Shown here piece after piece: positions 24,102 through 32,553 of a stretch of DNA of 64,000 nt. The DNA is taken from assembly GCF_052119645.1 (NCBI RefSeq), contig NZ_JBGQOM010000005.1, forward strand, positions 1 to 64,000, read 5' to 3'. The first letter of the stretch is position 1. Each line of letters opens with the position of its first letter. The stretch comes from Paraglaciecola sp030730205 (GTDB taxonomy: Bacteria > Pseudomonadota > Gammaproteobacteria > Enterobacterales > Alteromonadaceae). The notes beneath the pieces were generated by a model that was not told the DNA's origin, made no database searches, and saw only the letters and a program-made list of their open reading frames with translations. Made by a program: the position numbers and the translations under genes.

Positions 24102-26417
24102 ATGAAAAGCACCAGTAACACATTTTTTTCTACCCGCTCATCAATTAAATATCCTCGTTCACTATGCGCTTTAGCCGTCGCTACTGGCTTAGCTGGTTTA
24201 CCTGCAATGGCGCAAGAACAAAGCGCTGCCGCAGATAAGAAAGGATTGGAACGCATAGAAGTAACCGCACGTAAAACTGTTGAAAGTTTGCAAGAAGTGC
24301 CCATTTCTGTGACCTCCATCGGGGGACTTGAACTGGACGAAAAAGGCATTGCGGTATTAACAGAAATACAACAATTTTCTCCCAATACCACATTGCAAAA
24401 CAGCCGTGGTACAAACTCAACCCTAACCGCTTTTATTCGTGGTGTAGGTCAACAAGATCCACTTTGGGGATACGAGCCTGGCGTTGGTATTTACATTGAT
24501 GACGTGTATGTCGCACGTCCCCAAGGTGCGGTAATAGATTTACTGGATGTCTCTCGTATAGAAGTATTGCGGGGCCCTCAAGGCACTCTTTATGGTAAAA
24601 ATACTATTGGTGGCGCCATTAAATACGTGACTAAACCCATGAGCGGTGATGCGGAAATGAATGTGCAAGGCACAATCGGTAGCTACTCACAACGCGATGT
24701 AAAGGTAACAGGGCAATACCCCATCATCGAAGACAGGTTATTTGTTGGTTTTGGTTATGCAAATCTAAATCGTGATGGTTTTGGTGAATACTTGATTTCG
24801 GCACTCGATAATCAAGATATGGAAAACTACAACAAAGATCTCACGGCAGCCCGTTTGACCCTTGAGTTCACGCCAAGTGATGACGTATTTTTTAGATTAA
24901 GCTGGGACAAAACTACTGATGATTCTAATGCCAAAGGTGGCTATCGTTTGTTGCCGAGTTTATTGACCAATGCGCCTGTTCCTGACAGCGTATTTGACTC
25001 GTACACCAGTTTGCCCACTGAAAACAAAGTCGAACTAGAAGGCATTAGCTTGACCGCGAATTGGGATATTACTGATGAATTTTCACTAAAGTATATCGGT
25101 TCAAGACGCGAAAGTTATTCGCCTACCAATATTGACTTTGATAATACGCCTTTGGATATCTTCGATGTGCCCGCTGTTTATGACGACAACAATACCACTC
25201 ACGAAATTCAGTTAAATTATCGTGGTGATGGTATGTCAATGGTCGGTGGCGTTTATGCTTACGACGGTGAATCATGTGGTCAATTTGAGGCTATTTTAGG
25301 CTTTTTAGGACGCGCGGCCTTTGGTACACCGGGTTTAACTCGTGAAGTATCAGGCTGTAATAACAGTAAAAGTACTGCAGCCTATGTACAGGGTTCGTTT
25401 GATTTAACGGCGGCGCTTTCGTTAACGCTGGGTGCGCGCTACACCAATGAAGAAAAAGAAGCAGATGTAAATAACGGATTGGTGTTTGCTGCGGTATATC
25501 CTCAGTCTGGTTGGGTGCCAGGCTATGTGCGTCCTGATGGTGATTTAGTGCCACAAGTATTGGGTGAAGATACCAATAATGACGGTATTTTAGATGCACC
25601 TAAAACCAAGAGTTGGTCACGTTTTACGCCACGAGTTGGCCTGGAGTATCAAGCAAATCCTGACCTAATGTTTTTTGCTAGTTATTCACAAGGCTTTAAA
25701 TCTGGCACCTTTAATCCACGTGCAACGGTGAATGAACCCGCGGCTGATCCGGAAATTGTTGACTCAATTGAAGTAGGGATGAAAAGTGATTGGTCAGATA
25801 ATTTACGTGTTAATTTAACTTACTTTTCATTGGATCATAAAGACCGTCAATACATCGGTGTGATCCCAAGTGATGATGCCTCCGTGTTAAATCAATATTT
25901 GGCCAACGTGGCCGCCACTTCTGCTAAAGGTATTGAAGCTGAAGTTACGTATGTGGCGACAGACAATCTGACCTTTGATATTGCGCTGGGGACCTTTGAC
26001 TCAAAAATTGAAGAAAACAACGCCGTGCCGCCGTTGTTAGGTATTTCGAATACCCCTGACTACACCATGAACTTTGCGGCTAACTATGTATTAGAAAGCA
26101 GCGTAGGGGATTTTGTTATTAACGCTAACTACTACTATCGTGATGATTACCGTTTGTTTGAAGACAGCGACTTATTGCAAGAAAAGGGTTACGGAATGTT
26201 GAATATGAGTGTCAGTTGGCAACATGAAGAGGGACATTGGTATGCGAGTCTGCATGGTAAAAACCTTACTGATAAAGAGTATTTAGTGGGTGGATATAAC
26301 TTTGTTGGCGACAACGGCGATGGTACTTATTCTCCTGGTTTAGGCGGAGATAACACCTTAATCGGTTATTACGGTGATCCTCGCACCGTGAGTCTTACCT
26401 TGGGTTATCGTTTCTAA
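24102..26417 (+). CDS. TonB-dependent outer-membrane receptor of the PHB locus
   Basis: An outer-membrane beta-barrel energised by TonB. A signal peptide (cleavage near LPAMAQ, about residue 38) precedes a TonB box-like segment (LERIEVTARK), the plug domain (about 55-170, with RIEVLRGPQGTLYGKNTIGGAI) and a 22-strand barrel ending in LGYRF, with the terminal Phe. AGGA lies six bases before ATG. It faces the PHB operon across a shared control region, so its cargo may be a hydroxybutyrate oligomer or similar. There is no Fur box, which argues against iron. A cysteine pair in an extracellular loop (around 390 and 418) may form a disulfide. Confidence 0.9.
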   Translation: MKSTSNTFFSTRSSIKYPRSLCALAVATGLAGLPAMAQEQSAAADKKGLERIEVTARKTVESLQEVPISVTSIGGLELDEKGIAVLTEIQQFSPNTTLQNSRGTNSTLTAFIRGVGQQDPLWGYEPGVGIYIDDVYVARPQGAVIDLLDVSRIEVLRGPQGTLYGKNTIGGAIKYVTKPMSGDAEMNVQGTIGSYSQRDVKVTGQYPIIEDRLFVGFGYANLNRDGFGEYLISALDNQDMENYNKDLTAARLTLEFTPSDDVFFRLSWDKTTDDSNAKGGYRLLPSLLTNAPVPDSVFDSYTSLPTENKVELEGISLTANWDITDEFSLKYIGSRRESYSPTNIDFDNTPLDIFDVPAVYDDNNTTHEIQLNYRGDGMSMVGGVYAYDGESCGQFEAILGFLGRAAFGTPGLTREVSGCNNSKSTAAYVQGSFDLTAALSLTLGARYTNEEKEADVNNGLVFAAVYPQSGWVPGYVRPDGDLVPQVLGEDTNNDGILDAPKTKSWSRFTPRVGLEYQANPDLMFFASYSQGFKSGTFNPRATVNEPAADPEIVDSIEVGMKSDWSDNLRVNLTYFSLDHKDRQYIGVIPSDDASVLNQYLANVAATSAKGIEAEVTYVATDNLTFDIALGTFDSKIEENNAVPPLLGISNTPDYTMNFAANYVLESSVGDFVINANYYYRDDYRLFEDSDLLQEKGYGMLNMSVSWQHEEGHWYASLHGKNLTDKEYLVGGYNFVGDNGDGTYSPGLGGDNTLIGYYGDPRTVSLTLGYRF

Positions 26418-26460
26418 TTTTATTGATTTAAACCGAGTTTTTTAGTGTGTGTCCAAGCAA

Positions 26461-26488
26461 AGCGACCTGAGGTTTAGGTCGCTTTTTT
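26461..26488 (+). terminator. Rho-independent terminator of the TonB receptor gene
   Basis: AGCGACCT pairs with AGGTCGCT around a seven-base loop, followed by T6. Confidence 0.88.
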
Positions 26489-26599
26489 GTTATTTGAGCA
26501 TGTTGACCTTTGATGGAAGGTGTCGCTCGGAGTATGCTGGTTGTTTTCCTCTTATTAGCATTGTATAAAACTCACTTAGTGGCAAGAGAACTGAACAGT

Positions 26600-27241
26600 A
26601 TGAATACCAAAGCCATCGTTGCAGATGATCATCCTTTGTTTCGCTTAGCGCTCAAACAAGCGGTTGTGGGCATATTAGGCAGTAATATTCTAGAGTCTTC
26701 ATCGTTTGATGACACCTTAGGCTTGCTTGAGTCTCATCCTGATGTTGAATTGATCTTTTTAGATCTAAAAATGCCCGGAAATGACGGCCTAACGGGGCTC
26801 ACCACCTTGCGGAATAAATACCCGGACATTCTCGTGGTGATTGTATCTGCAGAAGAAAATCCCGCATTAGTGCGCAAAGCCATTGATTATGGCTCAAGTG
26901 GCTACATTCCCAAATCCACGCCTTTACCTGTCATCGGTGATGCGGTGCGTGACATCCTAGAAGGGCAGTTGTGGGTGCCGCCTGATATGATTAATCAAGT
27001 AGCGCAATTGGACAGCCAAGCTGATAAAGACTTTGCTAACAAACTGACCCAACTTACTCCACATCAATTCAAAGTGTTGCAAATGATGGCTGACGGCTTA
27101 TTAAACAAACAAATTGCTTACGAGTTGGATGTAAGTGAATCAACCATTAAGCAACATGTATCAGCGGTCCTACACAAGCTAGGGTTTAACAATCGCACGC
27201 AGGCAGGCGTCATGTTCAAGCAACTGTTGATAGCAGAATAA
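26600..27241 (+). CDS. NarL/LuxR-family response regulator (CrbR-like)
   Basis: A 213-residue transcription regulator. The receiver domain (1-120) has acidic pocket D9-D10, phosphoacceptor D55 (FLDLKMPG) and the conserved Lys in GYIPKST. The C-terminal LuxR helix-turn-helix (about 145-210) reads LTPHQFKVLQMMADGLLNKQIAYELDVSESTIKQH. I start it at ATG 26600, where the receiver fold begins; the open frame reaches back to 26510 but adds an unrelated 30 residues. No kinase gene touches it. The symporter-type hybrid kinase 1 kb downstream on the other strand is the obvious partner, as in CrbS/CrbR systems that control acetate use. Confidence 0.88.
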   Translation: MNTKAIVADDHPLFRLALKQAVVGILGSNILESSSFDDTLGLLESHPDVELIFLDLKMPGNDGLTGLTTLRNKYPDILVVIVSAEENPALVRKAIDYGSSGYIPKSTPLPVIGDAVRDILEGQLWVPPDMINQVAQLDSQADKDFANKLTQLTPHQFKVLQMMADGLLNKQIAYELDVSESTIKQHVSAVLHKLGFNNRTQAGVMFKQLLIAE

Positions 27242-27273
27242 ATCAACGCTAAGTGACTTATGTCGAGAACGGG

Positions 27274-27471
27274 CTAATTGTCATGAATTTCCTTCACACG
27301 GCCCACTTGGCCATCCTCTAATTGCACTTTAATACCATGAGGGTGATGAAGTGAGTTGGTCAATAAACGTCTTACTATCCCTTGGGTTAATTTACCACTT
27401 CGTTGGTCCGCTTTAAGTACCACAGAGACTGAGGCACCTAGTTGTATACGTGAGCGTTGAGTAATGCTCAT
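27274..27471 (-). CDS. YwbE family protein
   Basis: A 65-residue protein of the YwbE (DUF2196) family, clear from KADQRSGKLTQGIVRRLLTNS and HPHGIKVQLEDGQVGRV. The fold is small and beta-rich, and the function is unknown. The start at ATG 27471 has AAGGAG seven bases upstream and gives the standard family length. The open frame continues to 27552 without family similarity. Confidence 0.9.
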   Translation of the reverse strand: MSITQRSRIQLGASVSVVLKADQRSGKLTQGIVRRLLTNSLHHPHGIKVQLEDGQVGRVKEIHDN

Positions 27472-27661
27472 TCTTAACTCCTTGATAATTGGGCTGGTTT
27501 CTTGTTTGTGCAGCACTATATTGCTTTTCTGCTGAGGTGGAAAGCGTGTCATAAGCTTGGGTAAAATGTAAGGTATTGTAATCCATCTTATTTCTGGGGA
27601 ACTAATAGGCAGGCAGGAGGTTCAGAACAATCATGAGCTTAAAGTTAATAATGGATAAATA

Positions 27662-28147
27662 ATGAAAAAGTATATTTTTGTACTGATGAGCCTACTCGTA
27701 TTAGGTGGATGTGCGACCCGTCAATTATCTGAGGCAGAAAAATCAACCCTCATTGACGGTTACATAACGGCAGAAAATCTTGAACAGCGCAGTTCTATCT
27801 CGGCATTTAATTTAGATAGTTGGAGTGCTTTGAGTGATCAGTATGTGATCTTACGCTCATCACCTTTTAGGTCTTACTTAGTTAAACTTGCTAATCGCTG
27901 CCACGATTTGGCTTTTTCGCCTACCCTCGTGGTTAACTCTCGTATGTCAGGAAGCTTGAGTACCGGCTTTGACTCAGTTTATACACCGGAAAATGTCAGT
28001 TTTAAATGCTTTATAAGTCGCATCTATCCGCTGACAAAAGAGCAAAACAAGAGCTTACTAAGCGCCATAAGTGATAAAGAAGAGGAGGCCTTGCAAACAG
28101 GCGCAGCATCACAAGATCAGGTAAAAGCCAATGTTCAGCCAAGGTAG
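27662..28147 (+). CDS. Small lipoprotein, DUF6491-like
   Basis: A 161-residue protein with a lipoprotein signal (MKKYIFVLMSLLVLGGC, Cys at 17), so probably anchored in a membrane. The mature part contains two conserved-looking cysteines (RCHDLAF and FKCFISRIYPL) about 38 residues apart that may form a disulfide, which fits DUF6491. The function is unknown. The end is acidic/Gln-rich and low in complexity. It converges on the hybrid kinase gene with 76 bases between and no visible terminator. Confidence 0.75.
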   Translation: MKKYIFVLMSLLVLGGCATRQLSEAEKSTLIDGYITAENLEQRSSISAFNLDSWSALSDQYVILRSSPFRSYLVKLANRCHDLAFSPTLVVNSRMSGSLSTGFDSVYTPENVSFKCFISRIYPLTKEQNKSLLSAISDKEEEALQTGAASQDQVKANVQPR

Positions 28148-28223
28148 AGTGAGCTTAGAGGCAGTGCGAGATGTCTTTCACTTTGCGGCTCAAACGCTAC
28201 GACCTATATCCAAAAAGTGATGT

Positions 28224-31200
28224 TTACACAGCGAGTTGTTTAATAAGGCGTTTTAATGCTGCAGTCTTAATGGGCTTGGGTAAGTAATGAAGCGATGTTT
28301 CAATGGCTTCTTTACGAGTTTGTTCACTACGATCTGCACTACTTAATATACCGGGAATGAACAGGTCTGCGTGCTTGTTTTGCCAGTGGTGACGCAGATA
28401 TCTCGCGGCTTGGACGCCAGTCAGTTCGTTGTCCAAGTGATAGTCTAAAAAAAGCAAATCAGGTCTGTCAGGACAAACCAATATCGCGTGTTCCAAATCA
28501 CTTGCACCGCAAACTGTGGCACCCCAATTACTGAATAATTGCGTGATGGCATCCAAGGTCTGGGGCTCATTTTCAATTACCAGCACGGTTTTATGCTGGA
28601 GCAAAAGGGAATTATCGATACTCGTTTTGGTGTCGGGCTTTTGAGGGCTCCATATTTCAGTGCCCCTTGGCACCGTGACTTCAAAGCAACTGCCCTTTGC
28701 GACGATAGAATGCAAGTATACCGAATGCTGTAATAAGCCACTAATCCGCTCAACGATAGTTAAACCAAGGCCAAGTCCTTGCCCATTTTGATGACCATCA
28801 AGTTGTTTAAACTCTTTAAACACATCTTGCTGGTGTTCTCTAGGGATGCCTTGCCCCGTATCAATAACACGAATTTTGCATTGCTGACCTTGTCGTTTTA
28901 CTGCCACCAAGATACGACCCTCTTGGGTATACCTGATCGCGTTAGAAATTAAATTTTGAATAACACGGCGCAGTAATTTTTTATCAGAAATGATACTTAA
29001 TGAGCTGGGCAGGTAGTGTAGGGTCAGCCCTTTTTGCTGGGCTAATAAAGAAAACTCATTGACGAGCGGGCGTAATAAATCGTCGACGAAAAAGACTTGT
29101 CGATTAACACTTAACGCGCCAGAGTCCAGTTTTGTCATATCCAGTAAAGCGGTTAATAGCTCTTCTGCACTATTGAGAGATTGTATTAAGCTTTGACTCA
29201 TGTCAGCTAATTCTTGGTTAGGGGCCTTCTCTTTTAGCAAGGCCGCAAATAGGCTGGCAGCGTTAAAGGGTTGCATTAAATCATGGCCTGCAGCAGCTAA
29301 AAATTTGGTTTTACTCTCGTTGGCTAACTCGGCTTCTTTACGCGCAGCATCGAGTGCCACATTAGCGCCTTGTAATTCTTGGGTACGTTGTTCTACACGG
29401 CTTTCTAGCTGCTCTTTGGATTGCTGCAATTGCTGTTGAATACTGATGTAATCAGTAATATCACTGTAGGTTGTAACAAAACCACCGCCGGGTAAAGGGC
29501 TACCATTGACTTCAATGACTTGGCCATTTTCTTGTTCACGCACATATTTGTAACGACTGCCTGTGCGCATATAGTCGATGCGTTTTGTAATTTCTTGTTC
29601 AATGTCACTACTATCACCAAACAGTCCACGTTTGGCATTAAAGCGCAATAATTCGTCAATGGGTAAGCCCACATGGATAAAACCATTAGGGTAGGCAAAT
29701 AGTTCGATATACCGTTGATTCCAAGCAAGTAGGGTTAAGTTACTGTCTAGTACACTTATCCCTTGTTGGATATTTTCCACCGAAGATTGCAATACTTCAT
29801 GATTGAAGTGAAAGGTTTGATTGGCTTCTTCGACCAACTCCACTAATTCGGCTAAGGCCACATCCTTTTTCTCGGCAATCGCTGAAAGTAGAATTCGTGC
29901 ACTGACATTTCCGATTTGACTGGCTAATTCGCCTTCAATACTGTTGAGTAATTTGGGGCTAGCATAGGCACCATGTTGATTAGGCGGTAACTGTTTTAAC
30001 AAGGACTGATGACGCTCTTTACCTAATACTTTTTCGGTAATGGCTAATAAGTTGGCAATCTTAGTCGCCTTGTTTAGCGCGGTGAAGGCCGAGGTTTGTG
30101 GATCAAGTATTACCGTGTGACGCTGGTTGGGCCAAAACCAAGAAACCAAGCAGAAACACGATAAATTCACCAGCAAGCTTAAGGCAAATCCTTGGGCCAA
30201 TTGCAGGTCGCTGGGTATCGCATCGAAGTAGTAACTGGCCTTGATACTCGGCCACAATAACCAATAACACCAACAACATGCGCCTACCACTAAGGCAATT
30301 TGTGCAGCTATTTTATTGCGTTTTTGCCAATATAAGCCGCCAATGATAATCGGCATGGTTTGCGACAGTAAGGCAATAGCAATGATGCCGCTGTTCACCA
30401 ATGGCGAAGACTGACTAATATCTTGATGGTAAATAAATGCCACCCCCATGACTACGAGCACCGTAATGCGGCGAATGAGTAAAATAGCCCGCGGCGTTAG
30501 ATTATGTTGCATCATGGTTTTTAATTGAATTTTGAGCCACAGCGGCGTGGCTAAATTGTTTGAAATCATGATCCCAGTAGCAAGGGTGGCGACAATAACC
30601 ATGCTGGTGGCGGCCGATAAGCCACCAATAAAAGCAATAAGACTAATGCTGGCATTACCATTAACAAGGGGCAAAGCAAGGGCATAGGCATCGCTACTCA
30701 TATAATTGGCGTCCCCAGGATTACCACTAAAGATAATATGGCCTGCGATAGCGATGGGTAGCACAAACAAGGACATTGCGCTTAGGTACAAAGGGAACAG
30801 CCAGCGTGCGGTGCGTAATTCTTCGCTGCCATTGTTTTCTACAAAATTAATATGAAATTGACGGGGTAAACAAAACATTGAACAAATACCGAGCAATACG
30901 TGGCTGGCAAAGACCCAGTACGCTGTATCTGCTTCGACTATTTTTGCACTTCTTGGGTTTAACTTCGCTTGCCCCAGTAGGTCGAGCACGCCATCAAATA
31001 ATGCATAACATACGTACAAGCCAACCACCGTTAATGCTACTAATTTGACAATTGACTCGAAGGCGATGGTTAACATTAAACCAGGATGTTTTTCCGTTAA
31101 GTTTAACGAACGGGTACCAAACAATATTGCAAACAAGGCCATAAGCGCCGCAACATATAAGCCTATATTGGCTGACCAACCTGCATCAAGTCCCGCTACA

Positions 31201-31625
31201 ATACTGATCCCTTGAGTAACAGCGTCTAACTGCAAGGCAATGTAAGGAATAACGCCGATAAAACATAAGATAGTCACCAAGGCAGCCAATAGGTGTGATT
31301 TGTCGTAGCGCAGACTGATAAAGTCAGCGAGTGAGCTCACCTGATGTTGATGACACAACAAAGCAATGCGTCTCAAAATAGGATGAGCAAACAAAAACAC
31401 TAAAATGATGCCTAAGTAGGTAGGCACAAATGCCCAGCCATATTGAGCCGCTTGAGTCGTGGTGCCGAAAAAGGCCCAAGACGTGCAGTGCACACCTAAG
31501 GCTAAGCTGTAAATAAAAGGATGTTGTTGCTGATCGCGAAAGCGCCTATCAGCCCAAAAGGCGAGGGCAAACAACAATAATAAATAACAAAAAACAGCAA
31601 TGGAAACGGTCCACACACTTAGCAT
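28224..31625 (-). CDS. Hybrid sensor histidine kinase with N-terminal sodium/solute symporter domain (CrbS-like)
   Basis: An inner-membrane sensor of 1133 residues. The domain order is: SSS/SLC5 symporter module with about 13 membrane segments (1-490), STAC-like linker (about 510-590), PAS domain (about 605-715, NIQQGISVLDSNLTLLAWNQRY), coiled coil (about 720-765), HisKA with phospho-acceptor H781 (FLAAAGHDLMQPFNAA), HATPase (N box QNLISNAIRYT, DTGQGIP, GLGLGLTI) and a C-terminal receiver with D1061 (LFLDYHLDN). This architecture matches CrbS/MxtR kinases, which together with a NarL-type regulator control acetyl-CoA synthetase and acetate use. Here it closes the PHB locus, so the signal may be acetate or 3-hydroxybutyrate. 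This link is inferred. Confidence 0.9.
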   Translation of the reverse strand: MLSVWTVSIAVFCYLLLLFALAFWADRRFRDQQQHPFIYSLALGVHCTSWAFFGTTTQAAQYGWAFVPTYLGIILVFLFAHPILRRIALLCHQHQVSSLADFISLRYDKSHLLAALVTILCFIGVIPYIALQLDAVTQGISIVAGLDAGWSANIGLYVAALMALFAILFGTRSLNLTEKHPGLMLTIAFESIVKLVALTVVGLYVCYALFDGVLDLLGQAKLNPRSAKIVEADTAYWVFASHVLLGICSMFCLPRQFHINFVENNGSEELRTARWLFPLYLSAMSLFVLPIAIAGHIIFSGNPGDANYMSSDAYALALPLVNGNASISLIAFIGGLSAATSMVIVATLATGIMISNNLATPLWLKIQLKTMMQHNLTPRAILLIRRITVLVVMGVAFIYHQDISQSSPLVNSGIIAIALLSQTMPIIIGGLYWQKRNKIAAQIALVVGACCWCYWLLWPSIKASYYFDAIPSDLQLAQGFALSLLVNLSCFCLVSWFWPNQRHTVILDPQTSAFTALNKATKIANLLAITEKVLGKERHQSLLKQLPPNQHGAYASPKLLNSIEGELASQIGNVSARILLSAIAEKKDVALAELVELVEEANQTFHFNHEVLQSSVENIQQGISVLDSNLTLLAWNQRYIELFAYPNGFIHVGLPIDELLRFNAKRGLFGDSSDIEQEITKRIDYMRTGSRYKYVREQENGQVIEVNGSPLPGGGFVTTYSDITDYISIQQQLQQSKEQLESRVEQRTQELQGANVALDAARKEAELANESKTKFLAAAGHDLMQPFNAASLFAALLKEKAPNQELADMSQSLIQSLNSAEELLTALLDMTKLDSGALSVNRQVFFVDDLLRPLVNEFSLLAQQKGLTLHYLPSSLSIISDKKLLRRVIQNLISNAIRYTQEGRILVAVKRQGQQCKIRVIDTGQGIPREHQQDVFKEFKQLDGHQNGQGLGLGLTIVERISGLLQHSVYLHSIVAKGSCFEVTVPRGTEIWSPQKPDTKTSIDNSLLLQHKTVLVIENEPQTLDAITQLFSNWGATVCGASDLEHAILVCPDRPDLLFLDYHLDNELTGVQAARYLRHHWQNKHADLFIPGILSSADRSEQTRKEAIETSLHYLPKPIKTAALKRLIKQLAV

Positions 31626-31748
31626 AGTTAAACCTAATTTGTTTACTACTCAATACTTTACCTGCTCTACAAGATTGGGCAAAGCGCTGTTTTTTGTCAG
31701 TCTTTGCCATATTTAGTGAGAAAAAATCAAAATCAGCGTGTTTTTGCT

Positions 31749-31776
31749 CTTGAAGCCGTTAAAACAAGCCCCATTA
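31749..31776 (+). promoter_or_regulatory. Sigma-32 heat-shock promoter of grpE
   Basis: CTTGAA (31749-31754), a 14-base spacer, then CCCCATTA (31769-31776). This matches the RpoH consensus CTTGAAA-N13-15-CCCCATNT closely. It lies about 48 bases before the grpE ATG. Confidence 0.85.
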
Positions 31777-31823
31777 ATAGCAGCAATTCATATTGCCTTA
31801 GAGAAAAGAAAACGGAGTCACGC

Positions 31824-32435
31824 ATGTCCAAACCCACCCCTGAACAAGAACAAGAGTTGGCACAAGCCGCTGAGCAAGTAGAAATGAGCGGCGACGATGC
31901 TGCGGTTGAAGGAGAATTCCAAAGCCCAGAGCAACAACGTATCGCTGAGCTTGAAGAGGCTTTAGCCGCTTCTGAAGCAAAGTTTGCTGAGCAAAAAGAT
32001 TCTGTGGTTCGTGCCATTGCAGATGCTGACAATGTGCGTAAGCGTGCAGAAGGTGAAATTGACAAAGCGCGTAAGTTTGCACTTGAGCGTTTTGCCGGTG
32101 AATTATTGCCTGTTGCAGATAACTTAGAGCGTGCTTTACAAGTAGCTGACCCTGCCAATGAAGCAATAAAAGGTGTGGTTGAAGGTGTTGAATTGACCCT
32201 CAAGTCTTTTGTCAACACCATTGAAAAATTTGGCTTAAAAGTAATCGACCCACAAGGTCAGCCTTTTAATCCAGAACAACATCAAGCTATGGGTATGCAA
32301 GAAAATGCCGAATTACCACCTAATACGGTAATGGCAGTGATGCAAAAAGGTTATGAAATTAACGGACGTTTATTACGTCCTGCGATGGTTATGGTCACAC
32401 GTGCACCAGAAAGTGGTGTCGACGTCCAAGCTTAA
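31824..32435 (+). CDS. grpE: GrpE, nucleotide exchange factor of DnaK
   Basis: A cytoplasmic cochaperone that releases ADP from DnaK. The start at ATG 31824 has GGAG six bases upstream and gives 203 residues, near the family norm; the open frame begins 40 codons earlier, before the heat-shock promoter. An acidic/Gln-rich N-terminus and long coiled coil (about 35-90) lead into the dimer core (VRAIADADNVRKRAEGEIDKARKFA) and the C-terminal beta domain (PFNPEQHQAMGMQEN, MQKGYEINGRLLRPAMVMV). It is followed by dnaK, which has its own heat-shock promoter. Confidence 0.97.
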   Translation: MSKPTPEQEQELAQAAEQVEMSGDDAAVEGEFQSPEQQRIAELEEALAASEAKFAEQKDSVVRAIADADNVRKRAEGEIDKARKFALERFAGELLPVADNLERALQVADPANEAIKGVVEGVELTLKSFVNTIEKFGLKVIDPQGQPFNPEQHQAMGMQENAELPPNTVMAVMQKGYEINGRLLRPAMVMVTRAPESGVDVQA

Positions 32436-32486
32436 GCAAACAAACAAAAAAAGTGCGCTAAAAGGATAAGATTTTTATTAACAGAT

Positions 32487-32513
32487 ATTGAAAATAAAAA
32501 TAATAACCCCACA
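32487..32513 (+). promoter_or_regulatory. Sigma-32 heat-shock promoter of dnaK
   Basis: ATTGAAA (32487-32493), a 13-base spacer rich in A/T, then CCCCACA (32507-32513). This is one mismatch from the RpoH -35 box and a good -10 box, 40 bases before the dnaK ATG. dnaK can therefore be induced apart from grpE. Confidence 0.78.
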
Positions 32514-32553
32514 AAGTGTACAGGCTTTTAGAACTATATTTGGAGATTAACTA

